DNA of 64,000 bases from Mariannaea sp. PMI_226 (lineage: Eukaryota; Ascomycota; Sordariomycetes; Hypocreales; Nectriaceae). A program made the translations under genes and the position numbers. The notes beneath the pieces are model-generated. The model saw nothing but the letters and a program-made list of their open reading frames with translations. It had not been told where the DNA came from and did not search any database. The number at the start of each line of letters is the position of its first letter. Position 1 is the first letter of the stretch. Location of the stretch: contig JANFOG010000002.1 of assembly GCA_024336345.1 (NCBI GenBank), positions 2,790,001 through 2,854,000 on the forward strand, written 5' to 3'. Positions 26,157 to 37,729 of this stretch are shown here, piece after piece.

Positions 26157-26474
26157 CAAAGCCGTATGCAGACTAGCTGAACGGCCCCACACATTACATC
26201 ACCTCACTCAGTTCGACTTCTGGATTAGGTAGGCACGTTAGGTACGGAATAATACAGTACAGGCAGCTCAGTGGGGTTGCGGGGAGCGCACAGAGGCGGT
26301 GAAACGCGGCAGAATTGAGCTCTGGACTTTTTTTTTCTGCCATTCAATGGGCTGCAATTGAGTGTAGGCGCAAGTGCAGTGGACTGTAACGTAGATTGCG
26401 ATAAGGTCAAATCGTTCTCTCTCTTGCCAGGAATTCGACAAACATCCCCTCATCCTTTCTATACCCAAGCAACA

Positions 26475-29400
26475 ATGGGCAGCAAAAGAAAGCGCGGCGC
26501 CAAAGAAGGCCCAAACCCATCACAGAAATCCCAGAAGCGACCCAAAAATGACAGCAACAGCAACAGCAATTCAAATGGGTCGGCAACCGTCCAGTCAAAA
26601 ATTACCCTCGATAAAACCCCGTTCGTCGAGGCACCCACGGGTGATGATCGCAAACGAGAGGCCGCTCTTTACGAACTCCTAGGTAGCGAGGATGAGAACG
26701 ACCGTATCGAAGCCGCAGATTGCATCATATCGAGCTTGCTTGGCGGAGAAGGTGTTCCAGAACCCGTGCTGTTGAGGCATCTGGATCGTCGGTTGTTCCG
26801 CGGCCTGGCGAGTGGCAGAAATGCATCGCGGCTGGGCTTCAGTCTGGTTATAACCGAGGTGTTGGGTCAGCTATTCGGAGACAACCCCCTTTCCGCGACG
26901 AAATACCCCGGTCTCACATTCGAGAAGACTCTTGGAATCCTGGCTGAGAAGACACAAGCGGTTGGAAGCATCCCCGGACAGGAGGAACGAGATCACTTCT
27001 TCGGGCACCTTTTTGGAATCGAGTGTTTTATTCGTGCCGGTATTCTTTTTAGCGATGCTTCAAGATGGAGCTCGGTCTTGGAATTGCTTCTCAAGATGGC
27101 CAACAAGAAGGTCTGGTTGCGCTCTCAATGCGGTTGGGTCATTGTCCAAGCAATTGAGCATATGAGCAAGAAGGAAGCCAAATCAACACTCGAGAAACTG
27201 GCCGATGCTCGATTGGCCAAGACCCCCGAGGGCGTAGCTATCTGGCTCGTTGCCATTACCCGCTTTCCCGACTTCAAGATTAAGCCTTGGGAGAACCTCC
27301 TTTCTAGCAAGTCCTTTGGCGACCTCGCCGCAGTACTTAGAGAGAGCTTTTCCCAGGATCAGGGTAACCAAGGCCAAAAGAATAAACAAGCCAGCTGGAC
27401 TGCACAATTGCATTTCGTGTGGGATGTCATTCAGGGGCATTACATCAGGGAAGCAAGCTCCGGGGTTGGCAACTTCGAGCAATTCTGGTCTCGTGTTGTG
27501 GATGGTAAGTTTAACCAGGATGTCCCCCGCCCCTACTTTACCATTATGCTAACCATTAGAAGATGGGCTTTTCTCTAAAAGTGCCACCGATGGCCAGAAA
27601 TTCAAGGGCTTCGCGGTTTTCCAGAAAATGCTAGAGGGATTCGCCAGTCACCAATCTCATATAGAATGCCTCTTCAGCAAGAATCTGATGACTTGTCTAA
27701 TGAATCAGGCTGCAAAGGAGGATCGTTACCTACACCGTGCAGCTATTAAGGCTCTGAGGGCCATCGAATCAATCGTCGCAGCCAACCCTGCTACTCTCGT
27801 GCCAATCCTTCGCAGTCTTCTGGGGAGGCATGGTGCTTATAACTTCGATCAGAGGACAAGTACTAAGACTGTTGATAAGATTCTGCAAAACATTACGCAA
27901 GAGGTAGGAGATGAAGCGCTCAAGATTATCCGCAAGCCCATTCGCTCCCTGGGTGAGCTTGAAACTGTACAGCAAGCATCGATGCTTCGAGTTTATGCCG
28001 AATACCTCTCCAAAGTGCTGAATGCGTCTGCACCGAGTGGAGTTGGTGAAATGCACAAGAGTGCATTCTCTTCTGCCTTGCAAGAGCTATCACAAATGGC
28101 CTATTCCGAACCCAAGCACATCCCAGCCGGTGCGCTGACAGAGCAGATTCAAGAAATGTGCCGAACTCGTCTTGAGTCCTCCTTTGCAAAGATCAGTCGC
28201 AGAACAGAGGACTACGAATCTCTCTGCCTAGCTGTGTCCTCCATTGATCCAAATTCGGTGGCCATGACCGAGGAGATCAAGACTGCAGTACAAGAAGCCA
28301 TAGCCCGCATGCAAAAGCTCCTAAAACGTAAGGCAAAAACTGAAGATGATAAGAGCCTGTCAAAGGGCCTGGCAATGCTACATGCTGTGTCAATTTTCCA
28401 ACTATACAACCAAGATCCTGACGCCATGGAGGTTCTGAACGACCTTGCTCAATACTCAGAGAGGCTCAAGAAAGGCAAATCTGAAGAGAGCGAGCCTGGG
28501 ACGTCAGAGCTCTTGGTTGAAATTCTTCTGTCAATGGTTGCACGGCCTTCGTCGTTGATGAGACAAGTATCGCAGCAAGTATTTGACGCTTTCACGTCCC
28601 ACATCTCGGCCGAAGGCCTAGAGCTACTGACTGGTCCATTGGCTTCTGACGAAAGCACCAAAGGACAGCAAGAGCTGTTCAACACTGAAGATGGTATGGA
28701 TGTCGATGAAGGTGATGAATCATCCGCTGATGAAGAGAGCTCTGACGTCGAAATTGACTCTGATGTGGAGTTTGTCGACCTGAACGAGCAGAACGGCGAG
28801 AATGAGTCTGGCGACGAGGATGACGAGGATGATGAAGAAGAGGATGAAGATGAGGAAGAAGGGGATGGTGATGACTCGGAGCAAAAGCCTCAGGACCTGG
28901 AAGAGTTCCTTGAAAAGATTTTGAAGAGCCACCGACTCGACAAAGACCAAGACGCAGAGTCCTCCGACTCTGACGGCGATATGACCGACTCAGAAATGTT
29001 CGCCATCGACGAATCCCTCGCCCAGGCCCTGAAGCCGCACGTCAAGTCCGGCTCCGACTCCAAGAAGCTGAAGAAGGAGGCAAAGCAGTCCGTTGTCAAC
29101 TTCAAGAACCGCATCCTCGACCTCCTCGACATCTACGTCCGCAACGAGGCCCTCCAACCCCTGAGCTTCTCGGTTCTCATCCCCCTCCTCAGCCTCATGC
29201 GCACCACAACCACAAAGGCCCTCGCTGCTCGCGCTTGTGAGATCATCCTCAACTACCAAAAGGCCCTCAAGAAGGCCCGCAGCAACCGCGACGAGTCCGA
29301 GGCCCCCGACACGGATGACCTCTTCGCCACCCTGCTTGAGGTGCACGCCGAAGCCGCAAAGGACAACGCACACGCGTACGCCAAGGCAGCCAGCGCCGCG

Positions 29401-29577
29401 TCTCTGATCGTTGCGTCGACGCTGCACGCCGCTGACAAGACCAAGATCAAGGAGGTGGCCGCCGTCTATGCCAAGTCGCAGTCGGACTGGGTGCTGGGCG
29501 AAGCCAAGCTGCAGAGCTCCTTCTTCGCTGACTGGAACAACTGGTGCCAGAACCTGGCTTCGCAGGCTCACTCTTGA
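26475..29577 (+). CDS. POL5: Nucleolar protein Pol5 (DNA polymerase phi / MYBBP1A family)
   Basis: Despite the historical polymerase name, this family works in the nucleolus in rDNA expression and 60S assembly. The exons are 26475-27504 and 27560-29577, joined through a 55-bp intron (GTAAGT donor, TGCTAAC branch, TTAG acceptor). The junction turns VVD into VVDEDGLFSKSA in frame. The product is 1015 residues, near yeast Pol5 (1022). The start MGSKRKRG is basic and is followed by a Ser/Asn tract (about 28-38). The N-terminal half is HEAT-like, with blocks such as RLFRGLASGRNASRLGFS. A strongly Asp/Glu-rich region spans about 720-785, and helical repeats resume to the C-terminus. Codon third positions shift toward C in the last 600 bp. 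An AATAAA lies 125 bp after the stop (29702). Confidence 0.95.
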
Positions 29578-29852
29578 TACCCAGGGCGACGAATTTTTTT
29601 TTAACGTGGTGTTTTTATATAGGGACTCCTTTCTATGAATTCATCTTCCATCTTGTGTTGTCGTTTCTTCTTGTCTTTTACGTAGGGAATCGGGAAAGAA
29701 GAATAAAAAGTCTAGCAATATTCAGAGAAAATAAAAGCCTACAGTGAATCGTAAAATTGCTTGCAGATGAATCATTAAATCTATGACCCTGTTCTCATGA
29801 TAATACAAGTGTTCTCTTTTTTTCCTCTCTTCTTGGGAACACTGTGAGTCTT

Positions 29853-30917
29853 CTAGTCCTCCATCTTGTCATCATCCTCCTTCTTTTCGTCATCATCGTC
29901 ATCGTCTTCTAGATCGTCTTCGGCCTTTGCTAACCTCTCAGCCTCCTCTCGAAGCTCCTTGGGCACCTCCATATGCCGACCCTTGGTGGGGCCGTCAACT
30001 GTGCTGATCCATGTCATCTCCAGCTCAAAGTCCTTGTCCTTGTTATCCTTTTGAGCAACGTAAATGATGCGCGCGGCCTCCTTGACGGCTTCGTGCAGGG
30101 TGATGTTGCCTGCGGGAAGGTCGAGCTTCTCGAGTTCGGCCTTGGCAGCTTGGCGGCCCTTGCCAGTGGCAGCACCGTAGTAACCCCAGTATAGGCCACT
30201 GGGCTCGATCATGTACAGGAAGGGACCGCCATGCTTGCCGGGAACTTTGCCGCCAGCACCGCACTTGGGACCTGAGCCAACCTCACCATCAACGGGAGTC
30301 TCCTCTGAGGTGTCAACGCCTCCAACGATGGCTGTGATACCGAACGGTCGGACGGAGCCGTACATGGTGTAGGCCTGAAGGTAGCCGCCCATTCGGGAAG
30401 CAAGATCGGATGTGGGGATGGGGGTTTTGAAGTTCTGTCGCCAGCTCTGGGCTTCATCGCGGGCGCGGTCGACGAAGTGACGACCATCGGGGACCATACC
30501 AGAGTAGACCTACAACCGGTGGAGATATAATAGATTAGCTCCATGACGAAACTAAGGAACACCGGATGCGAAATAGGGATGTCATACTGCTCCAACGTGG
30601 CTGTCAATGCTGGCAATGCGCTTGTTGGCACCTGGTTTTAGAAGCTTGGAAGAGATGACCTTCTCGACAGCCAGGACAACACCGTCCTTGGCTCGGATAC
30701 CAATTGACGTGCCCCCGTTTTCCACCGCCTTGACTGCATATTCGACCTGGAAGTTTCGGCCATCAGGTGAGAAGATGGAGTTGAGAAGATCGTAGCCCGT
30801 TCCTATCGACGTCTATAAAAGTTATGATACGTCAGTAGCTGGATTGGAAGCTCTAGCTGGCGGGGGAGGGAAACTGGTGGTGGTGGTGGTGGATTGGAGC
30901 TAAAGAGAGCTTACCAT
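29853..30917 (-). CDS. PRE10: 20S proteasome subunit alpha-7 (PRE10 / PSMA3)
   Basis: This is an alpha-ring subunit of the 20S core particle. The exons are 30917-30915 (ATG only), 30812-30588 and 30509-29853, with introns of 102 and 78 bp, giving 294 residues. The spliced N-terminus reads [20 protein letters not shown] then FQVEYA, the proteasome alpha signature and specifically the alpha-7 type. The second junction gives [15 protein letters not shown]. The tail (about 265-294) is very acidic with an Asp run, as in fungal Pre10. The first intron begins directly after the start codon and contains a (GGT)n/(ACC)n repeat at 30876-30892. The gene converges with POL5. Identification is firm; the one-codon first exon is deduced from frame and splice consensus. 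Confidence 0.95.
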
Positions 30918-31391
30918 GATGACAGTTTGGCTCCGGGGATAATGATCAAGCGAAAATTGAGACGGATAAGAAAAATGGCTTGTAGGTTTGCAGAGATACA
31001 GACAGGACGGCGGGTTTGGTGATGTTGGATGGAGGAGGAGTGGTGAAGAACTGGGAGTTATTGGTGGGCTCTGGCTTGGAGCTTCACTTTCAGGCAGCCT
31101 GAGAGCTGCGTGTGTCGTCGTTCAGTCTAAGCGCGAGGCTGGAGCGATCGGTGCCTGAGGCGCCGAGAAGCTGGCTACTACCTACCTACCTAGCTACGTA
31201 ACGCCTTTTGGTAGTTTTGTGGCGGGTGTATCTGTGGCCGATTATCTGTGGCGGTGGAGGCTGACGGGACGGGAGTGGCTTGGATCTTGAATGCAACCCA
31301 CCTTGATACTGCCCCTCCTTCAGATGGAGGTCAGAAAGGAGGTTGCGAAGTTCATTGCATGCGTCAGTTCAGGCGAGATCCAGAATTGCTG

Positions 31392-31415
31392 CCCCCCCCC
31401 CCCCCCCAAAAAAAA
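31392..31415 (+). repeat. C16A8 compound homopolymer
   Basis: Sixteen C followed by eight A. Such tracts are prone to slippage, so exact length is uncertain. Confidence 0.85.
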
Positions 31416-34179
31416 GGCCCCCTTGCAGCCGAGGATTCGGAGAGATGCAAGTTACACCACCATCAAGGAACAAGGCCCTGCCTTTGGTTCGGGATCTGTG
31501 ACGTTTCACTGGCGATTCCACTGGCGATTTCGGAGTGCATTATGACGATGTGATTTGATACAAAAAAAATAAAAAAAATAAAAATGAAGCCGTCACTCTC
31601 CCCAATGCACTGAGGGATTGCAATTTATTTTATTCACCCGTATCGGTAAGTGTGCCCTCGTGGTTCTTTTTTTTTCTTTTCTTTCATTTATTGGCTTCAT
31701 AATCCGTTTTGATATGGCAGAGGGAGAGTGTCAAAGTAATAGCACCTCATATCTTTAGTTCTCTTCGGTACCCTTTCTCTCTCTTTCTCTTTTGCACCTT
31801 CTCAATATAAAAAATGGAGGAGAGGGGGAGCAACTCAAGCGGTGCGCATCTGACCCGTTGAAGATGGTCCCTGATGATGGCAGGTCCCCTTTGTTGGGGA
31901 AGCACTGGGATGAGACTACCTACGTTCGTTCTTTCATTGGTTTACTCCGTTCGTTCGTTGTACTGTACATCTGTAGGTCGGTACCTACTGTAGGCAGCTA
32001 AAGGCGGAGAAGTAGCGTAGAATTAAAATGGCCGCTACTGTGATTGGCGGTGTGGTTGTGCATCCGGATGTTTCTCGATTTAGCCGCTGCCACTTACTTG
32101 TTGGTAATTAACTTGCAGTAGATGCTTGCGATTTTTATGCTATGGAGGGTTTTTTTTTCTTCTAAATTTTTACTTTCTTTTTAAATAGCTTGTTGCCAGA
32201 TGGTGTAGTTGTCTTCCTGGTTGAAAGACGAAAGAGTGAAAGCATAGAAGAAACATGTCGAACTGATAAAGAAAGGAAGCAAAAAAGAACAAGGAAAAGA
32301 ACAACTGGACCTGGAGGCCTTGTGTGTCCGTTCTTCTCCCGACTTGTCTCATCGAAAAGCCAGCCCATGATTCATTGCAAGGGGGATTGGGATAACTATG
32401 GATGGGCGGGTGGTTTCAATGGCCCTCTGGAGATTTGGCACGTTCGCACGTCGTGTGGCGCTGGCTCATTGGGTCACGTTGACGGTCAAACCGGGGCCCC
32501 AAACGAGACCGTCTCATGGATGGATGGAAAGGATGGATGGATGGCCGCCGTCTCCGCCGCTTCTTTGGCCGTTTTTTCCCCCTTAGGTGCTGGAGAACTA
32601 AATTGACTGAGTTGCAATCTGCACTGTAGGTGAACTGATAAAAAAAGTATTGGTAAAATACGTGCAGAAGTGAACGGCCAGTGTGAATGAGTCTGAGCGA
32701 GCGAGTGACTGAGTGAGTGCATGAATCATGGAAAGGGAGGTAATTTACAAGGGGGGAGAAGGCAGCAGCAGCATAAAGCAAGAAATAAAGACATGCGTAA
32801 ATAGCGATTTATGATAGTCTAGTTATTGATTGACAATGCGATATCATCCACGTCGTGGCCAACTTCAGACGCACTATGTAGGACATGATTCACAAGGAGG
32901 TATTGTTATCCACCATATCATGGGATCATCTGCGTCACATTGCCCGCTTGTCCTCCGTGCACACCCTTTTATTGATCAGCCGGTAGACTACATGTTAATT
33001 ATAAGAATGTAGAATGCACTGAGTACTATGCAGTAAGTTTATTTTGTAGTAAAACCCCTACTACGTACAAGTATTTATTGCTGGTTGATTGTAGAGTAAG
33101 CATGGAGTGTCATCCATACAATCCATACAGACGGAGAACAAAAAGATGTACAGTACTTTACTGTCGAGATTTAGCACCCAACCAGGCCCTCCCCCCTGTC
33201 TAGACCCCCCCCAGACCCTGTGGCGTTACGTACATATACTGTACATCAGGTACAGTACTCTGTACAGTAGGTAGCAATAGTGGCCATCTCCACCAAAAAG
33301 TTGGGTGCCCCTCCTCCATGGGGCAAGCAGATTCATGCTGTGAGGCACACTCTTTTGCCCTTCGTCATAGCCATTGCTACATCACCACTGGCACCACTGG
33401 AGCCACTGGAAGCTGCCCACCTACCCGACCTTGGATTCGTTTTCTTCCTCTTCCTCTGCCCAGAAAGAATATACCAAAACCAAAACCATTCAACCTCAGA
33501 TACTTGGTCCACGTTTAGAAGAATAAGAAAAGAAAAACCACCCCATCCATCACCACCTTGCCAATTGTTCTCGCACCGTCTCGTTGTTCTTTTGTCTCCC
33601 CACCCTTTGGCCCTGGCGCCTGCAACCCAACCCAACGGCCCACCGCCCTTAGACACCCCCTCCAAACGAGCTGGCAAGTCTCCCAAGCCCAAATGATCAA
33701 GCGTTCCAGTAGCAAGTGTACTCCTTTTCTTCTCGTTCTACTGTGGTAATGAAGTCTTCTGGTTCATTTCTCCCTCTCTCGTCCTGCTCCTGGGGGGTAC
33801 TTATATAGTCTCTCGTCTCCCACTCTCCCATCCCAACCTCTCACTCTCTCCCTCTCGTGTTTTTTCTACTATTTTGTTGAAGCAATAGCTTAGCTGAATC
33901 TAAACGAAACAAAGAAACTAAGAAAAGAAAAGGGGACAAGACAAAAAAAAAAAAAAGGAAGGGAACCAGAAGAATAACTGAACAAGAAAGAGAACCAAGA
34001 AAAAATCGCTTCTACGCCCCCTCCCCCTCCATCCCCCTCCTCTCCCCCGGAACTGCGTACCCCGTTATCGCAGCCCAGAAAAGCTCCCGCGTTCGTCCCT
34101 TGCCACCCCGCTATCAGCCAACCCCCGAAAGGCCTCATCAACCCAAAAACGCATCAATACAGAACCAGAACAAAAGAGA

Positions 34180-34187
34180 TATATAAG
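34180..34187 (+). promoter_or_regulatory. TATA-like box of the Gln-rich gene
   Basis: TATATAAG lies about 190 bp upstream of the putative 5' UTR intron. It is followed by a pyrimidine-rich stretch that includes an (ATCT)5 repeat (34231-34253). The start site is not known. Confidence 0.5.
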
Positions 34188-34367
34188 CCAAGACTTGGCT
34201 CATATCAACTCACTCTTCTAGATTTTATACATCTATCTATCTATCTATCTATCGATCCATTTATTTTTCTTCCTTTGCTGCAGCACAATCGATCTTGAAG
34301 TTCTCTCATCTCCGATTGAATCTACTACCTGCTCTCACATATAACGATTCACTGAGATCATTTCTCG

Positions 34368-34475
34368 GTACGTACACAACTTACATCAATCAGGCCACTC
34401 CATTATCACAGGCAAAGATACCTCATATATGTATCTTATATATCTCGGCAGTCACTAACATGAAGAATTTCTCAG
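34368..34475 (+). other. Probable 5' UTR intron of the Gln-rich gene
   Basis: A GTACGT donor at 34368, CACTAACA branch near 34453 and TTTCTCAG acceptor ending at 34475 define a 108-bp intron. It would place the spliced leader 12 nt before the ATG at 34488. This is deduced from consensus only. Confidence 0.65.
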
Positions 34476-34487
34476 TTCCGCAACACA

Positions 34488-35432
34488 ATGATGTCAATGC
34501 AGCAAAACATGCAGATGCATGACGAGCTCGCCGCTCTCTTCTCTCGAAATCTCACCTTTAACCCAGAGGTTCAAGCTCAAGCCCCGGCACCAACCCCGGC
34601 ACCAGCTCCTGAACCAGTCCAACAACAACAACAAGCAGCCCCAGAGCCTCCCAAGCCCATCGTCTATAGCTCACAGCACTACACTCACTCTGCCCATGTC
34701 GTGAGGGCACAGGCTGCTCAACAGCAACAGGCCCATGATGAACCACAACGACACTCTTCTGAACCTCCTCAGTCCGAGCTGATAAGCCTGGAGTCCGTTC
34801 TTCGTGAGCATGGCGTTGACCCTTCCACCCTCACCCCCTCTCAGGTCCAGCTGTTTAGAACCGCAGAGTTTGCCCAAAAGACGAGGCTAATTGAACTCTG
34901 GTGTATCTGCCCTCCGGGAAACGGGGGTGACATTCCAGCCATGGCCTGGAGTAGCACTACAGTTGAGCAGGAAGAGCATTTGGCCCAGCAGCGGTATGAA
35001 ATTGCCCAGCAACTGGAGCAGCAGCAACAGCAACAGCTAGAACAGCAGCGGCTAGAACAGCAGCGACTGGAACAACAACAGCTACTACTACAGCAGCAGC
35101 ATCAGGAGCAGCAGCAGAGAGCCGCCACCTTAGATCCAGCTTCCTATCAAACTGGAGATGGTCGCTGGGTCGAGTCTTCGGACAGCGACACAGAGCCCTA
35201 TATGCTCTCAGGTTATGAAGAAATGATGCGCCGAGAGACTCAGCGCCAGCTGGCGAATCGTTTCCAAGACGTCCACAGCCACTTCACTCCCCAACCAGCT
35301 TACACTCCCGCTACAGATCCTGTTTACATGGGTCCCGACTACGCTCGCCAACAGCAGATGCTGGAGATGGCATCCCAGTACGGCAACTTCCAGCAGTTTG
35401 GTGGTCAGGCCGATGCCATGGATGTCATGTAA
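34488..35432 (+). CDS. Glutamine-rich protein of unknown function
   Basis: I do not recognise this 314-residue protein. It starts MMSMQQNMQMHDELAALF and continues with an Ala/Pro repeat region (about 30-45). A central ordered-looking block follows (about 95-150), with LISLESVLREHGVDPSTLTPSQVQLF and a single WCICPP. Then comes a long Gln/Glu/Leu coiled-coil-like tract (about 170-210) written with mixed CAG and CAA codons. The C-terminus is acidic and Tyr/Gln-rich (SDSDTEPYMLSGYEE). Low-complexity Gln tracts are common in fungal transcription or RNA regulators, but nothing here proves such a role. Strong splice-like signals 3' of the ORF raise the chance of an alternative C-terminus. Confidence 0.8.
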   Translation: MMSMQQNMQMHDELAALFSRNLTFNPEVQAQAPAPTPAPAPEPVQQQQQAAPEPPKPIVYSSQHYTHSAHVVRAQAAQQQQAHDEPQRHSSEPPQSELISLESVLREHGVDPSTLTPSQVQLFRTAEFAQKTRLIELWCICPPGNGGDIPAMAWSSTTVEQEEHLAQQRYEIAQQLEQQQQQQLEQQRLEQQRLEQQQLLLQQQHQEQQQRAATLDPASYQTGDGRWVESSDSDTEPYMLSGYEEMMRRETQRQLANRFQDVHSHFTPQPAYTPATDPVYMGPDYARQQQMLEMASQYGNFQQFGGQADAMDVM

Positions 35433-36400
35433 ATAAGGAGCTTGCGTCCCTCAGACCGAGGCAGATATTCTTTATTTAATTGCCCTATATACTGGTAACA
35501 TCGGGCCCAATTCAACAAGTGGCCAGCACCAATATATCTATATATAGCAGCTGAAAGGGAGAGGGGGAATGGATTTCATTTACTTGAAGGAGGGGGACTG
35601 CATTATACAAGAATGGCGGGAAAACGCACCACGGAGGACTGATGGGAGGATAATTCCATGGCATAACCTTTTTTTGTGATTTTCTTTTTTGGGATGGTTA
35701 ATGAGCACTCAATGAAACTGATGATACTGGAATGAAGTGTCGGCGCTGAAGGGGGAGATGGGAGGGAAATATTTACTGATCTTGTTCCATTTTTCTTCTT
35801 TTTCCTTTTTCCCCTTCCCTTGTCTGTTCTTCTCTTTTCCGCATCCACCATTATATTACACAATTCCCAAACTCCCCCATCCCTTTCTAGATGCCGTCAG
35901 TGTATGCTAACCGTCTGCTCTTTTATCATTCTAGAGACAACACTTGTGCCAACATGATAGCTGCTGGCCTGAGGTACGTCTTCCCACCTACTACCTACAC
36001 TGATGACCCTTTACTGGAACCCCTTTTTTCTTTTCCTCTTTTTTTTTCCCCATGCAGGTAGATTAGAGTGAGCAATATCTCCAGATACTTCTTTGTCCTG
36101 TGATGGCTGCTTGACCCTATCAATGGACTGTGCGTTCTGATATCTACTTAATGCACTACTTGTAGTAATACATATCATTATCATTGCTGCTTACGATTTG
36201 ATTTCCCGCTTTATCTGCTCGTGATGCTGTTAAATGCACTTGGTCCTGGCCATCACATATATATACTTATGTAGTGCAGAAAATGACTATCATCTATCCT
36301 TTTATTTCCAAGACCAAACTTGAAGGGGTATCGAATTTTCCTTCCAGGCTTCTCAATTTCAGCTGGTCATCATCATGAAGCTCATCTAATGGTGTATTAT
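35433..36400. other. Convergent spacer with intron-like signals
   Basis: This is the 3' flank of the Gln-rich gene and of RNA1. On the + strand, TGCTAAC plus a pyrimidine tract and TTCTAG (ending 35934) look like a splice acceptor. GAGGTACGT near 35974 followed by a long pyrimidine run and CATGCAG (ending about 36058) looks like a full second intron. No independent coding frame is visible. Confidence 0.5.
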
Positions 36401-36533
36401 CTAAATGCCAGTCTTCTCCAGCTTCTTGGCCAGCTCCTCGACCTCCTTGTCCTTGACAGGGATAACAGGCTCCTCCTGAGCCTCCTCGGCCTCCTTGATA
36501 AGCTTCTCAGCCCGCTCCTCGGTGGTGATCCCT

Positions 36534-36565
<32 letters not shown>

Positions 36566-37729
36566 TTCTTCCTCGCTATCAAGCTCCTCAAGATCGCTCA
36601 GGCTATCGACACCCCAGTCGTCCTCCACAATGGTGTCGCTGCCTGAACTCTCCTTTCGCTCCTCGAGCAGCTCCTGGAGGGCAATGATCGACTCATCATC
36701 CTCGGTGAACTTGTTTCCGTTGAGCTCGATTCTCTTCAAGGCAGGCAGACCAATCTTGGCGGCCTCAGCGAAACCCTTGACACCAGCAGCAGTGATCTCA
36801 TTGTACTGAAGACGGAGAATCTCGAGCTTAGCGTTCTTACCCTTAGCAAGAGCTTCCGCTACACGGACACCACCCTTGCCACCGAGGAGAGAATCTCCGA
36901 CGCCGAGCTCTTGCAGAGTTGCCCATGTTGATACAACCTTGGCCAGGGCCTTGGCTCCAGTGAGGGTGAAGGTGTTGTCTTGAAGATCGAGGATTCGAAG
37001 CTCAGTTGCGTGGCTGAGTCCCTCAGTAAGAAGATGGGAGATACCCTCCTGGCGGATACCGTTCTGGACCATCTTAATCTCCTTGATCTTGTTGTGGAGG
37101 CTGTAGGCCTTAGCCCAAGCAGTCATAGATCCATTCTCGAGTCGGTTTCGGCCGCAAATAACCGTCTCCAAATCGGGAACTTCCTGACCTTCCTTTCGGG
37201 CGGCTTCCTTCTTAGCATGCAACTCTGAGAGAGCGTCGGCGACGAGGATACCGGCGTGGGGGCCGAGACCATTGTTGTTGAGGTAAAGGTGCTGAAGAGG
37301 GATGTGGGCGGCGAGGAAGGCGACCAGGGGAGCCTGAGTGTTCAGGCCGAATGCGTTATCGTTCAAGTTGATGGTGTTGAGTTTGGGGAGGTTGAGAATG
37401 GAAGTGAGAAGAGAGTCGAGGGCTTCGGGGATCTCACTCAGGAGTCGTCCAGTGAAGATATCTGCCAGGTTTGCATTCTGTGAGGGGCGCGATTAGTGCG
37501 GGTGGTCTGAGGACTGAAGAGGGCAATGACATACTCGGAGGTTCTTCTTGGTAGCCAAGACTTCACCAAGCAACTTGCAGGCACCAACACCAAGAGTGTT
37601 TCCCAGAAGCTTCACCTCCTCAACATCGTCGTTTGCTCGGAGTTCGGCGATGTGAGGCTCGAGATCTTCGGCAGTGTCGAGCTTAAGCGCTCTTCCCTCG
37701 AGGGAAAAGACCTTGCTGGAGGGAGCCAT
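36401..37729 (-). CDS. RNA1: Ran GTPase-activating protein (RanGAP / Rna1)
   Basis: RanGAP stimulates GTP hydrolysis by Ran in the cytoplasm and so maintains the nucleocytoplasmic transport gradient. The exons are 37729-37535 and 37477-36401, joined through a 57-bp intron (GTATGT, CACTAAT, CACAG), giving 423 residues. Splicing creates KKNLRNANLADIFTGR. By comparison with S. pombe Rna1, Arg76 in FTGR would be the essential arginine and Asn in RNRLENGSM the catalytic-site asparagine. Leucine-rich repeats fill about residues 30-340 (LHYLNNNGLGP-like and LDLQDNTFT-like units). The C-terminal region has a pure Glu run within an acidic tail, typical of the family. The gene is divergent from CYT1. 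Confidence 0.95.

Larger units (their letters stand above)
14485..26474. other. Coding-empty 12-kb interval between divergent CDC25 and POL5
   Basis: No ORF here has the length, composition or conserved motifs of a real protein. The longest frames (about 210-220 aa near 17315-17989 and 22209-22847) are low-quality and rich in Cys, Arg and Ser. Base composition looks mixed, not extremely AT-rich, so heavy RIP mutation is unlikely. What can be seen is homopolymer tracts, short tandem repeats, a GTAC/TAGGTA motif cluster (15560-16110) and scattered short poly-pyrimidine runs. Possible contents are a large upstream control region and long leader of CDC25 and/or POL5, unannotated non-coding transcripts, or decayed sequence. 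The sequence alone does not decide between them. Confidence 0.6.
30918..34367. other. Gene-poor divergent interval between PRE10 and the Gln-rich gene
   Basis: About 3.4 kb without a credible ORF. It contains CTACC/TAGGTA motifs near 31180, 31980 and 33230, a C16A8 tract (31392-31415) and A/T runs near 31561 and 32150. A long purine-rich stretch at about 33900-34010 precedes the TATA-like site of the downstream gene. The ORF at 33280-33696 is Pro-rich low-complexity sequence and is not supported. Confidence 0.5.

Noticed and set aside
14485..26474. Possible transposon or RIP-mutated repeat
   Set aside because: No terminal repeats, no transposase or reverse transcriptase fragments, and composition is not strongly AT-rich.
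28990..29571. 193-aa Gly/Val/Leu-rich ORF on the minus strand
   Set aside because: Antisense to the C-terminal part of POL5, where third-position C/G bias opens the opposite frame.
33280..33696. 138-aa Pro/Ser-rich ORF
   Set aside because: Low-complexity frame in a pyrimidine-rich interval; no coding features.
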